Below, piece after piece: positions 51,809 to 63,235 of a stretch of 64,000 bases of DNA. The DNA is from Oryzias latipes (Eukaryota; Chordata; Actinopteri; Beloniformes; Adrianichthyidae), in contig NC_019872.2 in NCBI RefSeq assembly GCF_002234675.1, positions 11,095,950 through 11,159,949 on the forward strand, read 5' to 3'. Below the pieces are notes generated by a model. That model had not been told where the DNA came from. It saw nothing but the letters and a program-made list of their open reading frames with translations, and did no database searches. The position numbers and the translations under genes were made by a program. Position 1 is the first letter of the stretch, and the number at the start of each line of letters is the position of its first letter.

Positions 51809-53449
51809 AGACTTCATTCCAATGCTAAAGATTTTTCATTCCAGCTTTGTGAATTATAAAGGATAGACCTTAGGTACAAAGTCTGTAATTACTGGCTTTT
51901 TAAGACACTGTGAAGGAACCTCAGATGGAAAATTCTGCATTAAAACCTGAGCATTTTCACCCCAAAATCCTACAACTTTAGAAATTCTCTCCATTGAAAC
52001 GCGGTACGATATTTGCAGCTTGGAAAAAGACATTTGCAACCTGACAAAAATGTGACTGCCCGTGATAGGAGGTTCTCAAAGGAATCCAAAATGAAAGATG
52101 TTAAGAAATTAAGATCTGATACTTGTACAGCATTAGCATGACTAACTTCAGTTACATCACTGTGAACAAAAAACTACTTAAGGGGGTTTGTACCATTTAT
52201 TTTTCACTTGAAATCAACATTTATGTGTATGACTTTGGGTAAAGTAGCCAAAAATTACACCCAAATACTATATGAAAGTACTTAAGTAGAAAGTCATTAT
52301 TACTTAAAAATAAAAATGTAACAGAAACAACTCTCAGGTACTAAATATTTGTTGCTTGGAACCTCAGAACACAATGTAATTTCTTATGTCCACATTAAAT
52401 AAAAAAATTAATAAAAGGTTTTGTCTTCCCGGCAACATCCTTGACATGATGAGTAATTTGTAAAATATTAATAGATACTTTTTTTGGGGGGTAAAAATCT
52501 ACATATATAAACATTTTTGCTGTAAAAAAACAAATTTTGGGAGGTTATTTTCTTCTTTAGAGTAACTAAAGATTTATTAGACCCAAAGTTGTAAACAAAT
52601 GCTTCACAAACCATATGGATGTTACAGTTTTGTTTATTTTTGGTGAAAATAAACAACTTCTTTAATAGTTTTACCCTCATCCGGATCAAATGAAGCCAGA
52701 GAAATGACATACATTCCAGGGCAAGACACATGCTCTCTTGAGTATCATTTCATAATACAATACATTGTTCAAAATACTTAGTATTCAGTTGGCATTCCCA
52801 GATGTTCTAGCATATTCTGATTGAAACCATACTAAATTGTACTGAATGAAATAGTGATGAGGTTCAAAAAGCAAAAGTGTAAAAAACTCGTCTTAAATTT
52901 CAAAAAAAGTGGATGCCTAATAACTGAAGCATGTTTTGAAAATGTAAGTAATTCAAACTTTTAATTTAAGGTGCAGAGCAGCTCTGTTATACAGGACCAT
53001 TTGTGAGCAGCATTTACTCACCTCTGACTGGATGAAAAAAAAATCTAAGGATGGAATGAAAACATACAAATGGAATGACAACTAATCGTTGATGAAAAGA
53101 GCAAACAATAAGTTACGACTCTGGTTCACTATGATCAGATGCAAACAGGCGACATGAAGAAGGGCTGCCTGACTGTTGTTGAGCTGTGCAAGGTTGTTTT
53201 CCACTGGGACTTCAGAGCAAACATACAGGTGAGTTCTAATCCCATAAGAATAAAGATTGACCAATTCTGCCATTTTTTCATTGTAAAAATGCGTACATGT
53301 ATAGTTGAGAAATACTTACACTTCAAAACAATAACACATAGAAGCTCAGAATAATGATAATGGGAGCAAACAGTGAATGCTAAAAAAATAGAAGAGACTT
53401 TTTCAAGAGGCAAACGACATGGTGGGACATGAAGCCTTTGATTGGAAAG
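51809..53449. other. Convergent 3' region of tyr and chordc1
   Basis: tyr (+) and chordc1 (-) end towards each other 1.64 kb apart. A tyr poly(A) candidate AATAAA is at 52398-52403. No conserved coding segment or recognisable repeat end is visible. Confidence 0.5.
52398..52403 (+). terminator. candidate polyadenylation signal of tyr
   Basis: AATAAA lies within TTAAATAAAAAAATTAATAA, 590 bp after the tyr stop codon. A second, weaker hexamer follows within 15 bp. Confidence 0.4.
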
Positions 53450-56400
53450 CTAATCATCTTCATCCCCACTATCTTCTTGAACCTTCTCTGTCTCCTTGGG
53501 AGGGCTGACAGGCGGGGGCAGGTCCAGACGAGCCCAGGACATCGGCTCAGACTTTTTCATGGCTATCTCGATCTTAGCTGCCATCATGTTCACTACACTT
53601 TTGCTGACGTCTATCACCTAAAGTCACATAAATACAAAAAAAAATTCATCAAATGAAGATATAAGTCATTCTTGTTTTTTTAAAGCTACTACAAAGGGAG
53701 AACCTCTTAAAAAGTCCTTTGATGTATCGTTTTAAATGATTTAGTATGCTACCTTATTTAAAATAAATGATGCGTTGAAACATTAAAGTAACTTACAAAA
53801 TCAGCATAAGCTTTTTTTTTTTTTTACATAATAAAAACAGTACTTACTCCCCACAGGCTAATGTTCTGCTTAAATTCCTTCTCTCCTTCAAATATAACAT
53901 GAATGTTGACCTGAAAGAAGATTAAAATAAAACATTAGACTGGCAAGAACTGATACATAACTGCTTTATGTGACATCTGATGAAGGAGTTTCTCTCACAG
54001 TGGTGCTGTTGGCTTCCACATAGCACAACTCTGGGACAGCATTTTTGGCGTAAATAGAAATGATGACCTGCGCCCCCGTCTGGTGCCAATCAAAGCGACA
54101 AGGGACCACCTTGGTTCCCTGGACAGAAAGCAAGCCCTTCCGTTAAAGCACACACCACTAGATGGCTCTCCAACTATAACTTTTTCCAGACTGATTTGAG
54201 CAGAAACCTATCATCTGCTGTCAAGGCTGCTAACCTACCATGTTTTTTTTCTTCCATAGATGAGCCCCCTTGGTACAGCCCTCTTGGGAAAGAAAAGTGT
54301 TGAAGTCTGAAGTTTTCCTCTTACAGCAGCTCCAGTATTTCATCCTTCAGACATGGGATAGACATTAAAACTTGATGGATCTTTCAGAAAGGCAATAAAC
54401 TGGCACTCAAGTGAAGCAGTAAACTAAAATAAGAGTAAAATATGACTTTTATTCACCAACTATTGGCGGTAAGCATAGAAAACTGCAGTTTCATGACGAT
54501 CTGCCATTCTTTGATTCTGACAGGAAAAGGGGTTTTACACTAGAAGGTTAAACACATTAGCAGTAATACCGACCCTTCGTGGAAGATGGGGACTCCAGAG
54601 TGGTATGAGCAGATATCAGAGTCACTTTCTGGTCCTTCAAAAGTCTGAAAGAGATAAAAAAACAAAAACAAATATGACACAGAATGCAAAAAAAAAAAAC
54701 AACACAATTTTTATTCAATCGCATCTGGCAAAAGAATTTTTATCTATGCTATATACTTTGGGAAAATATTTGCAGCAAAAATTATGAATGAAGCTTGCAT
54801 GGCAGAAAAAAATATAGAAGAAAATTTTAAAAAGTGTGCATCATTCCTTATATTTATTCATAAAGTTATCATTTTACACTTTAACATAGTGCCACAATCT
54901 TTGCAAACTCCAGGATGTCAAGGAAACATAAATATACATTTTTTTCTTGAACTTGCAGTGTCCTAACAGTGAAGTTCTCTGGTCAGTTTGAACCGTCCTG
55001 CTTGTTTCCAACTCCAGCTTGAAACGAGCATTTGTTTTGAAGCAATTGCTGGAAGAGCGTGCCAAGATAAAGTATACAAGGCCAGGACTCTGACAATAAC
55101 AGAACACTGTAGCACAGTGCTCAGCAAAGATGGAGACTGCATCCCGTAAATCTTCTTTTCCCTTTTAAGTTTGCCTTTCATTTGCTCCTAGATTTACCTT
55201 TTCTTTGCTGCTTCAGCGTTCCCAGCACCATAAAACATGTTTTGTTATACAGACAGTGGTTTTGACTAACAGTCTTAACAATGACTTTTATGTTTTGCAC
55301 TGTAATATTAAAATGTCGCAGTATTTTTTAAGACTAATGTGAGATGATAAACCTGAAGTACTGTAAGAAGAGTATAAGTAATTGCTACTTGATGTCTGCA
55401 GGGCTCGTCTCATACTTGAATTTTTTCTCAGTGAAGTTTCTTTTCATCCATTTTTTTTTAATTAAACTTTGCAATTTCAATAACTAAAAAACCATAAGGC
55501 TGTGGTCTGCTGAACAGGTCTCATATTTGAGCAGTAAAGTCGTGAAATGTTCAGTGGGTTATGCTTAATAAATCCCAGTTCTTCTTTACAGCATTCCTTT
55601 TGAGTCTCACAAAGGGAAACCAATTTCTTTGGGGACCTCGTCAGACGTTCAAATACCACCAAGTCTGAGTGCTTGGCGCTAATGACATGTATATAAGGAG
55701 GGGCAATGGACCCTCGTCCTGAATAGAGGGGAGTCCTACACCCACCAGCCTAATTTCTCTAGCTAGGAGGGTGGTCTGATGAGCCACTAGTTGATGCCAC
55801 TCAGATAACTGAGGTACTATGCAAACCCCAGAGTTCTCTTTCATAGCATGAGTTGCGTGTCTCACCAAGGGGGAGAAATCATGACTATTGGATGTGCTGT
55901 AGATGTATTCAAGTGATGTCTTGGGCAAAGGGCCTTTCTTCTGAGCTCACACTGAGAATAGAATATGCAAAGGCTGGAGCCGTGGCCAATTCACCCCATG
56001 GCAAAGCGGGCTGCACACATTCAGAATAAAAACCCTAATAAAAAGAGCCCCCCCCCACCCAAAGTCACCGGTGCTGTTGTTGAAGACCAGTGTTACTATA
56101 TGGCAAAACAAAGATTCTCACAATGCACCGGGAAGGCTACTGTTTGGATACAGGCCCTGATCTGACACGATGTGTGCAAATGAAGAGGCTTTCTGGCAAT
56201 CAATGGGGGGGGGGGGGGGGGGGGGGGGGATACATTTATCCAAAAATATTCAGCTCTGTTGGAAATAAAGGTTTGGTCAGGATACAAACTAAACTGAGTA
56301 TAACCACAGAAAAGTTAGTGCACCCTGGGTTCATTTACAGCACATTAGTTTTACTCATGGATAACAACAAAGCTATCTTTGCAGAATAAAGTTTCCACTT

Positions 56401-59400
56401 TTTAAATGATTCAAAGGGAGAACAAGAGCATGCATCTAAAACTGTGGAAAAATCCTCAAACCGGTACTTTCTGCTACTTGCCTAAATGTGGATCAATTTA
56501 AAAGTTCACTGCTCAAAAAAGTGACACACTAAAGGGGAGCCAGACAAAAATCACAGTTAAGATTGAAATAGACTGCCTTTGATTTCCCTCTTAAACTCTC
56601 AAACGAAGGCCATTTGTGCTGTTGGAAATAAAGGTATTTTCATCCCATCATCAGACAACATCACCCCACTGGAGCAAATACGTCTGTCTGACAAGGGGGC
56701 TAAAGCATTCTGCTGAATTAATAGCATGCTTCATATATTCCGTGTCGGGAGGAAAACCTGTTGCCGTGGCAACGTGCTGGGGCAAAACTTTGGGCCATCT
56801 TCATCGGCATTGGGAATAACTAGTACACAAGTTAGTTGTAGGTGATGTCTGAGCTACTGACAAGGTCACATAAGGGCCGTTACCCATAGAAAGACACATA
56901 AACACAACTAACGAGAGCTGTACTTGATTCTACCCCACTATTATATGCAAAGTTTCATTTTTTTATTTTGTATAATTACAACAATTTGATTTTAAGGCAA
57001 AGCTAAATTACTTTGTAATGTATGTAGACCTGACAAACAAATAAATGTTCAGTTCTTGGAACAAGATCCTGAACTTCAAGTCTTCAAAAGGGCCAATAAA
57101 GTGTAACTGATAAAGTAGTGAGCATTTGAATGTAAGGATAAAAGTTCAGAGCATTCTTTTATTTTTTTTTATGAAATTGTCTTTTTAGTTAGAAACTTGC
57201 CTTGATACTAAAGGAACTCTAACTGATGACAGGACTAGCAAGCAGGCATCTGTGAAAAGACGAAGGAATTTAGTAAATGTCTAATTATGTAAATCACCTC
57301 AAAACTGTTGCCAAACGTATAAAAGAACATTTTCCTCAAAATGTATGCTCTAATCTTACAGCTTCTGCTCGCCAAGCTTGGGTGCTAAACTTCTGATTTT
57401 TATTTATACGTATCCAGAAAGAGTATTGAGTATTGAGGTCTTTGGGATGCATTTCAAAGAAGCAGCTTAAAGCATCATGGTGTTTCCCACATCCTACGAC
57501 TCATCTACATATTTTTAAAATATTTTTGTGTCATTTCTGATCTTGCGTGACGGCCAAATGTGACACTGATATGCAGTAGTTTAATCTTTGTTTTTCTCAC
57601 CCGAGTTGATACCTGGCTCAAAATTGTACGGCTGCATGGCTCTAATCTTGCTCTCCATTTTATTTGCCCCGGTAATGTTGGGTTGGGGGTGTGAGGGGCT
57701 GTAAGCTAGCAGGAGAGCGTGTAAACAGATGGTGGACAGGAAGGGCTTGCTCGGTGTCCTACAGTTACACCCACAACTTAGAGGCAAATTTTTAATAGAC
57801 CACTGCTGCTCTGCAGAAACTATGTCCTAGAAAACAATACAGGTTTTTGATTTGAGCTAAAAACAGCATCATCATAACAAAAAAAGCACTAAGGACGCTT
57901 TTAAATGAGCTCAAAAGATAATTGAAGTGGGTCTTAAAAGTGTCAAATTGTACAAAATTACAAACAAAAAATTCTGAAATATTCACACACAAAAAACAGT
58001 ATGCTCTAATTCACTTACTTTTGTACATCCTCCATTTTTACAAGAGGTACCAATTTTGAGCTCCTCTTCATCTTCTTCTATAATGTGACAAGACACAAAA
58101 AAAATCAAAGGGGAGAGGTAAGAATAGACAGAGTAAAACAATATCTTTGTGAAATGAAAAGAAAGTATTAAAACTCAAGTAAGGAGTAAAAAAAGTATTC
58201 CCTGATACCTTTTTTCTCTGTTGTATTTTCAGACAGTTTTAGCTTTTCAAGTGCCTGCTTTAGAGAAGCAGAAACTTTATGCTGTACTCTCACCATCGGC
58301 TCATCGGCACTGTAAGATGAAAAAACATACATTTTAAAAACGTGGATGATACATTATTAGAAAGTAAAAACTATTTGGAAGATTTTGTCGACAGAAAACC
58401 AACAATTCTATTGAAGAAAAATATAGTGAACGCTCAACAATGTACTTTCAAGAATTCAGTTTATTCCGTGTAAAATGTGTTGTTGAGACTACTTAATATA
58501 TGACAAAAAAATACTTAATGTTTCTTTGTGCTGTAACCAAAGAAAATCAACATTCCAAACATTTGAACTTGATGGCTTTTAAACACAGTCTAGATATATA
58601 TACAGTGTCCTGCTTCAAATAAACTGGTAAAACTTCCTGAAACCAACCTTGGTCGGAGTATTGCCTCCTGAGGTTTTGGTGCAGAGATGATGTACTCATT
58701 GAACTTCGGTTTTTGGTCTTCTAAATCTTTTGCCTTTTCTCCTGACGATTTCACTTCTGGTTTCACCGGCTCAGGGGGCTTCTCTTTGTTGTGGGGACCT
58801 TTTGTACAACCCTGCAAGAAGACAGTTCCTTACTGACAAGCTATAGTTGTGCAGGCCAACACCACCAAAAAAATGTGGCAATCAATTATTTTCTTCTTTT
58901 TTTTTTTTTTTTTTAAATCAACCAACACATTCCGGAGACACGACTGCTGCAATGTACAAGACAGTGAAAAGAGAGAAAACAGAAAACTCACAGCAATGCT
59001 GAGAAAGTCAGAGAAGTCGGTGGTTCTTCTCTTACAGCAGGACCATCCCTGAGAGGATTTTACAGAGACGTTAGTGCTGACCACGAAAGATGATCAAATC
59101 TGTGTGTTTTCAAACTATTTTACCTTCAAGGCATCATGGAACACCGGGACTCCTGGGTGATACGTGCAGCCATCTGTAAAAAAAAACAAGAAAAACACAT
59201 AAGACTAAGGGAATATGGGGAAAAAAACGGTTACAAGTTCATCAAAAATATTTACTGTTCAGTGACTTTTTTTTCAAACCCCCCCCCCCCCGAGGCAAAA
59301 AAAAAAAACCCAGAAATGCTCAGTCATTTTTGCACTTTTCCTCTTAAGGTGAACCAGAAAAACAAAACATAACGTCCACATGTAATTATTTTCTTATAAA

Positions 59401-62346
59401 ACTTAAGTCAACAATGTTAGAAACTATTTTCACAAGTTACAAAAAAACCTAACAAATAAAATATGAAAACTAATACTGAAGTCCTAGTCCTGGTAATTTA
59501 AGAAATCTGACTAATAAAAAAAACTATTGAATGTCATGATTTCACTCAATTCCCGTGTTTAAAGCTAACATGCCTATAATTAATACATTTTAGAGAAAGT
59601 TAATTAAAAAAGGACCATCAGAGCATAATTTTTAAAGTCTTTGCAAATACAACTTTTACAAACACCATTTACCTTGTCTTTATTAAAACATACTGCATTA
59701 GTGGGTTCTTTTTAGACGTGGTCTGACAGCACTGCACTGAATTACAAAACACAAAATAAGAAGAAACAATAAAAAGACTGGTGAACACCACAGGGGTATA
59801 AATCATTTTGTGTGAAGCGTAACCCAAGCTGAGCCTTTTCCGTGCTACTGCCACAGATACATCTCTTAGATATCCCTAAAGGTAATTATAATATACTCTA
59901 CAGTTATGAAAAAAAGCATCCTATTAAAATGGAAATTAAATTTGACTCTTGCATCGAATGTCTGGCAACGTTGGACCACTTGAAGACAGAGACGGATCAT
60001 TCTACAGAAAAGAAATCAAGGAATGATTTAGTTAGCGTCGAGGGAGCTCAAGACTAGAGAGCCACCTTGACAGTTCAATTACACTCCAATCAGTAGCTTT
60101 ACCTTAGCAATAGTACGAAAAACAAACTTAAAACTATATATGACTGCATCAAAAAAAGCAACGTTTACAATAGAAATGTATCCAGACGTACAAAAAAACA
60201 ACCACCTTATAATTTTACAAGGTTGCTCTACATTAAAAACTACTATTGAATGTTTTACTATTTTAGCGTGACTAAAGAATGTGAATTCTGTTGCTATAAA
60301 TAACAAACCATAATTAAAAAAATATTTTTGTCAAGGTGGAAATCTTTATACAAGTTTTTGCTAGAATCAAGGGGAGATATATGAACAAAATAAAAGGAAA
60401 CCAGACAAACACGTTTTGTTTCTTTTATCTCCTTTACAATTTTCAGCTCTTCTCAAGAGAGAGAAAAAATGTTTTGTGAAAAACTACAATCTTTAGCTTG
60501 CAAATCACAGAAACAGTTAAAGAAATGTGGCATTCTTAAAATGTTAAAATTCAAAATAAACTTTATAGGACAACTTATCAAGCCACAATGTACACATTAA
60601 TCAGACTAATGTGATTTAAACCATCTGCAATACGTTGGTCACCGAAACAGGTCATTATCAATGTGAGAAAGCTACAATTTTATCTTTAATACCAATGTAT
60701 GTTTTGCTAATATGCTGCAGAAAAGGCATGTATATTTATTTCTTTTTATATAATCACAAGCTTGTATTGTATTGGTTATTACACAATTTAAGCTGCAAAA
60801 ACCTCAGAATGCTTTAAACTCCAACTTTACTTTTAATGATTATTTTTTTAATAGTTTTGCTATTTTTCCAGATGTCCTGATTCCTTTGTTTGACAGTCGA
60901 TGGCATCTAGAATATTCTGATGGATTCTAGAAATGTGTTTTGAACAGTAAATTCACATTTGATCGTAAAGATATAAATAATTTTCTTAACAAAAAAATAA
61001 GATAGAGTTTAATTATAAAGAAGTCCAAAAGTCTTGATGTTTAAAAACACGATGCGCAGTAATAAATAGGGGTGTAATTATTTTTTTTTAATAACAATTC
61101 GATTATATGTGGAATATATGTAATTGGCCATGTGATTCAAGGTGAATGTTTGTTCATTTTGAACTATCCGATACACTGGCCTAAAAATCGATCCAGGACA
61201 TCTTTAGCCATAAATTCCACCTGTGTGACTCAGAGTTAATACCTGGGTACTGAACAGTGCAGTGGAAGTTTTCCAGATTTTATTTATTTTTGCAAGATAA
61301 TCAAGTATAAATTAAATATGTGTACAAACAAATAAAAAAACAGGAATTAATAGCAAATCCATTCACATTTTAGTTGTATAAAGTTCAGTCCACTGTTGAT
61401 TTTCCATATCCAAATAATCCAAAGGGAACATTACTAGAACATTCTACCACACTTGATCGTATTTACGTTTTATTAAGATAAACCTACTGTACATCAATCC
61501 GAATGGTATCTTCCAATATTAATATATAATTGATTTATTTCATTTTGAAACAGTTTTATAATGAAAAATCGATTTGACTAACAACTTGCCTCAGACAGAT
61601 CCATCAGGATTGTTAGGAATCGTACAGATTTTTAAAGTGTAATAATCACTTTGTAAAACAATCAAACAATACTCTGTAGTTACACATAATATCCGCTGAA
61701 CAATAATAATACATGACTGAAAATTAAACAGTACATGATGCAACTTACTAAAAGCTTAATTCGAGAAAACGAGCAACTAAAGTGTTTGAACTAGACTTCA
61801 CAACCTACAACATGAACATCTGTTGTTGTGTTCGCAAACCTGCTAGTGCTAAACAAACCCAGTCTGTATTTGTTATACTTTTAACACAGGTCAATAAAAA
61901 AAAACAAAAAAACAACAACAATTAAGATCTGTGTGAATTAAAGAAGTAGAGTTGGGTGTTTATTAAAGTTTTGTCGGTCTTTGAATCTGGTCTTGGAGGA
62001 AGAAGCCTAGCTAGTAGTAGTACGATGCTAACATGCTAACCAGTCAAAGTTAGCTTGCTGATGTAAATTAAAAGGCAGTTACAAAACTAAGCATTATGGA
62101 GAACTATGTTTGTAATTTTCATGAGACAAATTAAAACACCGTTAGGGTTAGAAACCTAATATAATGTTAGTTGTAGGGCAACGGCGGGTCTAGTACTTCC
62201 CGTAGAAATTTCCAGATCACCAGTTAGCCTGCTAGATTGATTCTAGAAACATCCCCATCAACCAAACGTGAATCCCACTCACCTTCAGGGTTGTTTTCTG
62301 GGTCAAATCGCTGTCCGCATCCTTTATTATAACACAAAACAGACAT
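53450..62346 (-). CDS. chordc1: CHORDC1 (Morgana/CHP-1), HSP90 co-chaperone, complete, 11 coding exons
   Basis: CHORDC1 is a cytosolic zinc-binding co-chaperone that binds HSP90 and restrains ROCK kinases; the family is heat-inducible. Coding exons from 5' to 3': 62283-62346, 59124-59173, 58992-59048, 58648-58811, 58209-58309, 58019-58077, 54574-54644, 54239-54344, 53999-54118, 53848-53910, 53450-53617. They sum to 1023 nt, in phase, for 340 residues (human 332). CHORD I spans about residues 5-64 ([34 protein letters not shown]). CHORD II spans about 158-217 ([38 protein letters not shown]), and the CS domain about 228-315 ([12 protein letters not shown]). The tail is acidic (EDSGDEDD). The start is the ATG at 62344-62346. 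The a/b paralogue is not assigned. Confidence 0.95.
56205..56229 (+). repeat. Homopolymer of 25 G
   Basis: An uninterrupted run of 25 guanines follows CAAT and precedes ATACATT. On the transcript of chordc1 it would be C25. Its exact length may be unreliable in any assembly. Confidence 0.9.
56760..56773. promoter_or_regulatory. Perfect palindromic RFX X-box
   Basis: GTTGCCGTGGCAAC is a full inverted pair of GTTGCC half-sites with a 2-bp spacer, the consensus for RFX factors (ciliary and other genes). It is intronic to chordc1. Function is inferred only from the motif. Confidence 0.45.
57602..57835 (+). repeat. Dispersed repeat family A, copy 2 (chordc1 intron 6)
   Basis: It matches 10536-10725 in order and orientation (AATTGTACGG, GTGAGGGGCTGTAAGCTAG, CTGCTCT, GAAACTATGTCCTA), with extra sequence in the middle. 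Class unknown. Confidence 0.65.
60910..60932. promoter_or_regulatory. Heat-shock-element-like array in chordc1 intron 1
   Basis: GAA (60910), TTC (60915), ATG (60920), TTC (60925) and GAA (60930) stand at exact 5-bp steps. Four of five alternating nGAAn/nTTCn units of an HSF1 site are therefore perfect. The unit before (ATC, 60905) is one base off. CHORDC1 is an HSF1-responsive gene in other animals by established knowledge. Confidence 0.5.
61065..61455. repeat. Dispersed repeat family B, copy 2 (chordc1 intron 1)
   Basis: This is the partner of 30160-30475. The right part is in the same orientation (GTGTACAAACA to GAACATTCTACCACACT). The left part, GGGGTGTAA to AAAATCGATCCAGGACATC, is inverted relative to the first copy. 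Confidence 0.6.
62241..62248. promoter_or_regulatory. TTCTAGAA heat-shock dyad beside chordc1 exon 1
   Basis: This is a perfect TTCnnGAA with a third unit one base off (ATC at 62251). It lies 35 bp downstream of exon 1 in the gene's direction. Weak alone, but it fits the array at 60910. Confidence 0.35.
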
Positions 62347-62640
62347 GGTGGCAGATGAAGCAAGTTTAAGAAGTGACCGGACTTCCAACTAAACTAACAA
62401 ATGGGAGATGAGAAGCCGCCGCAACCGTTCAGATGTTGAGCGTGACGTTGCTCTCACTTCCGGGTCTTGTCGTCAACTCTCGGTAAATTTCGGAGCATGC
62501 CCGCCTCCTTCATTAAGTGAGCGCACCGTGGTCCTAAACCAACGTCAAGTGATGCAGACCGCTTCTAAACTTGAGACACCTTTTGTTTTTTTCTTTTTTA
62601 TTTAGTACAGCGTTGGTCACAGATTTCAACATCTAAACCG
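62347..62640. promoter_or_regulatory. chordc1 promoter, probably bidirectional
   Basis: This is a GC- and CpG-richer island just upstream of the chordc1 ATG. It has ETS-type ACTTCCGG (62456-62463) and a CRE-like TGACGT (62442-62447), as in TATA-less housekeeping promoters. A + strand transcript may start to its right. Confidence 0.5.
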
Positions 62641-63235
62641 AGCGACCAATATCTGGCTAGAGGCTAGTTTTAACTTTATTTCTACTGAAGTCGAAAGGGA
62701 ATGCGTGCCGGGTTAAAACATTGGTGAACGAAACTAGGGCAATAGCCATTTAGTTTTTACGAGGATGTCTGCAGTGTAATAGTCAACTGTCCGTCGGGAT
62801 ATCCAGCTACAAATTATCCTCTGTCGGGAAAAAAATAACACGGACTGTTTTCCTTCTTTTTTTTCTTTTCATCTTTTTTTTTTAAATTACTGTCCTAGAA
62901 AGCGGGACAGGATTTGCCTCGACAAATTACATATTTATTATTCTTCTAAGATTGTACACTTTGCAAATTGCGGGAAAATATTAGGAATACATATTTTCGG
63001 AACGGGAACAAGGTAGTGTCATTTGAAACTAAAAAAAAAAAAAGAAAAAAAAAACTCGCGGATGTTTGCAAGAAGGGGGGCTTTAATGGACCGACGCCAG
63101 CATTGGAGACGATAAGTACACCCTAAAATCTAACAGGACAGCCTCTTAATTGGGGATTTATGTCCTTTTAACACTTACATTCCTGTTGGTGCTTATTTTC
63201 GATGCCAGTACAGCCATGGTTCCAGTTCAAAACGT
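62641..63235 (+). other. Possible non-coding first exon of an unidentified + strand gene
   Basis: Sequence right of the chordc1 promoter ends in CCAGTTCAAAAC followed by a strong donor GTGAGT at 63236. The frame with a signal-peptide-like run (LLTLTFLLVLIF) starts at a TTG with a stop just before it, so it is not a proper start. The only in-frame ATG gives MVPVQN before the donor. I do not recognise the gene. A candidate small exon follows an acceptor CAAATATAG near 63821. Confidence 0.25.

Larger units (their letters stand above)
54645..58018. other. chordc1 intron 6
   Basis: This is a 3.4-kb intron. Bases 55640-56830 are less AT-rich than the rest. They contain a 25-G run (56205-56229) and a perfect RFX X-box (56760-56773). 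Family A repeat copy 2 follows at 57602. Frames in the 55640-56200 part are short and show no splice-site context or family resemblance. Confidence 0.45.
59174..62282. other. chordc1 intron 1
   Basis: This is a 3.1-kb AT-rich intron. It carries a heat-shock-element-like array (60910-60932), family B repeat copy 2 (61065-61455) and a short heat-shock dyad near exon 1 (62241-62248). No alternative exon was recognised. Confidence 0.5.

Noticed and set aside
55641-55928. 95-residue minus-strand frame in chordc1 intron 6
   Set aside because: It has no recognisable domain and no acceptor/donor pair in phase with chordc1. It lies in the unexplained patch reported as a finding.
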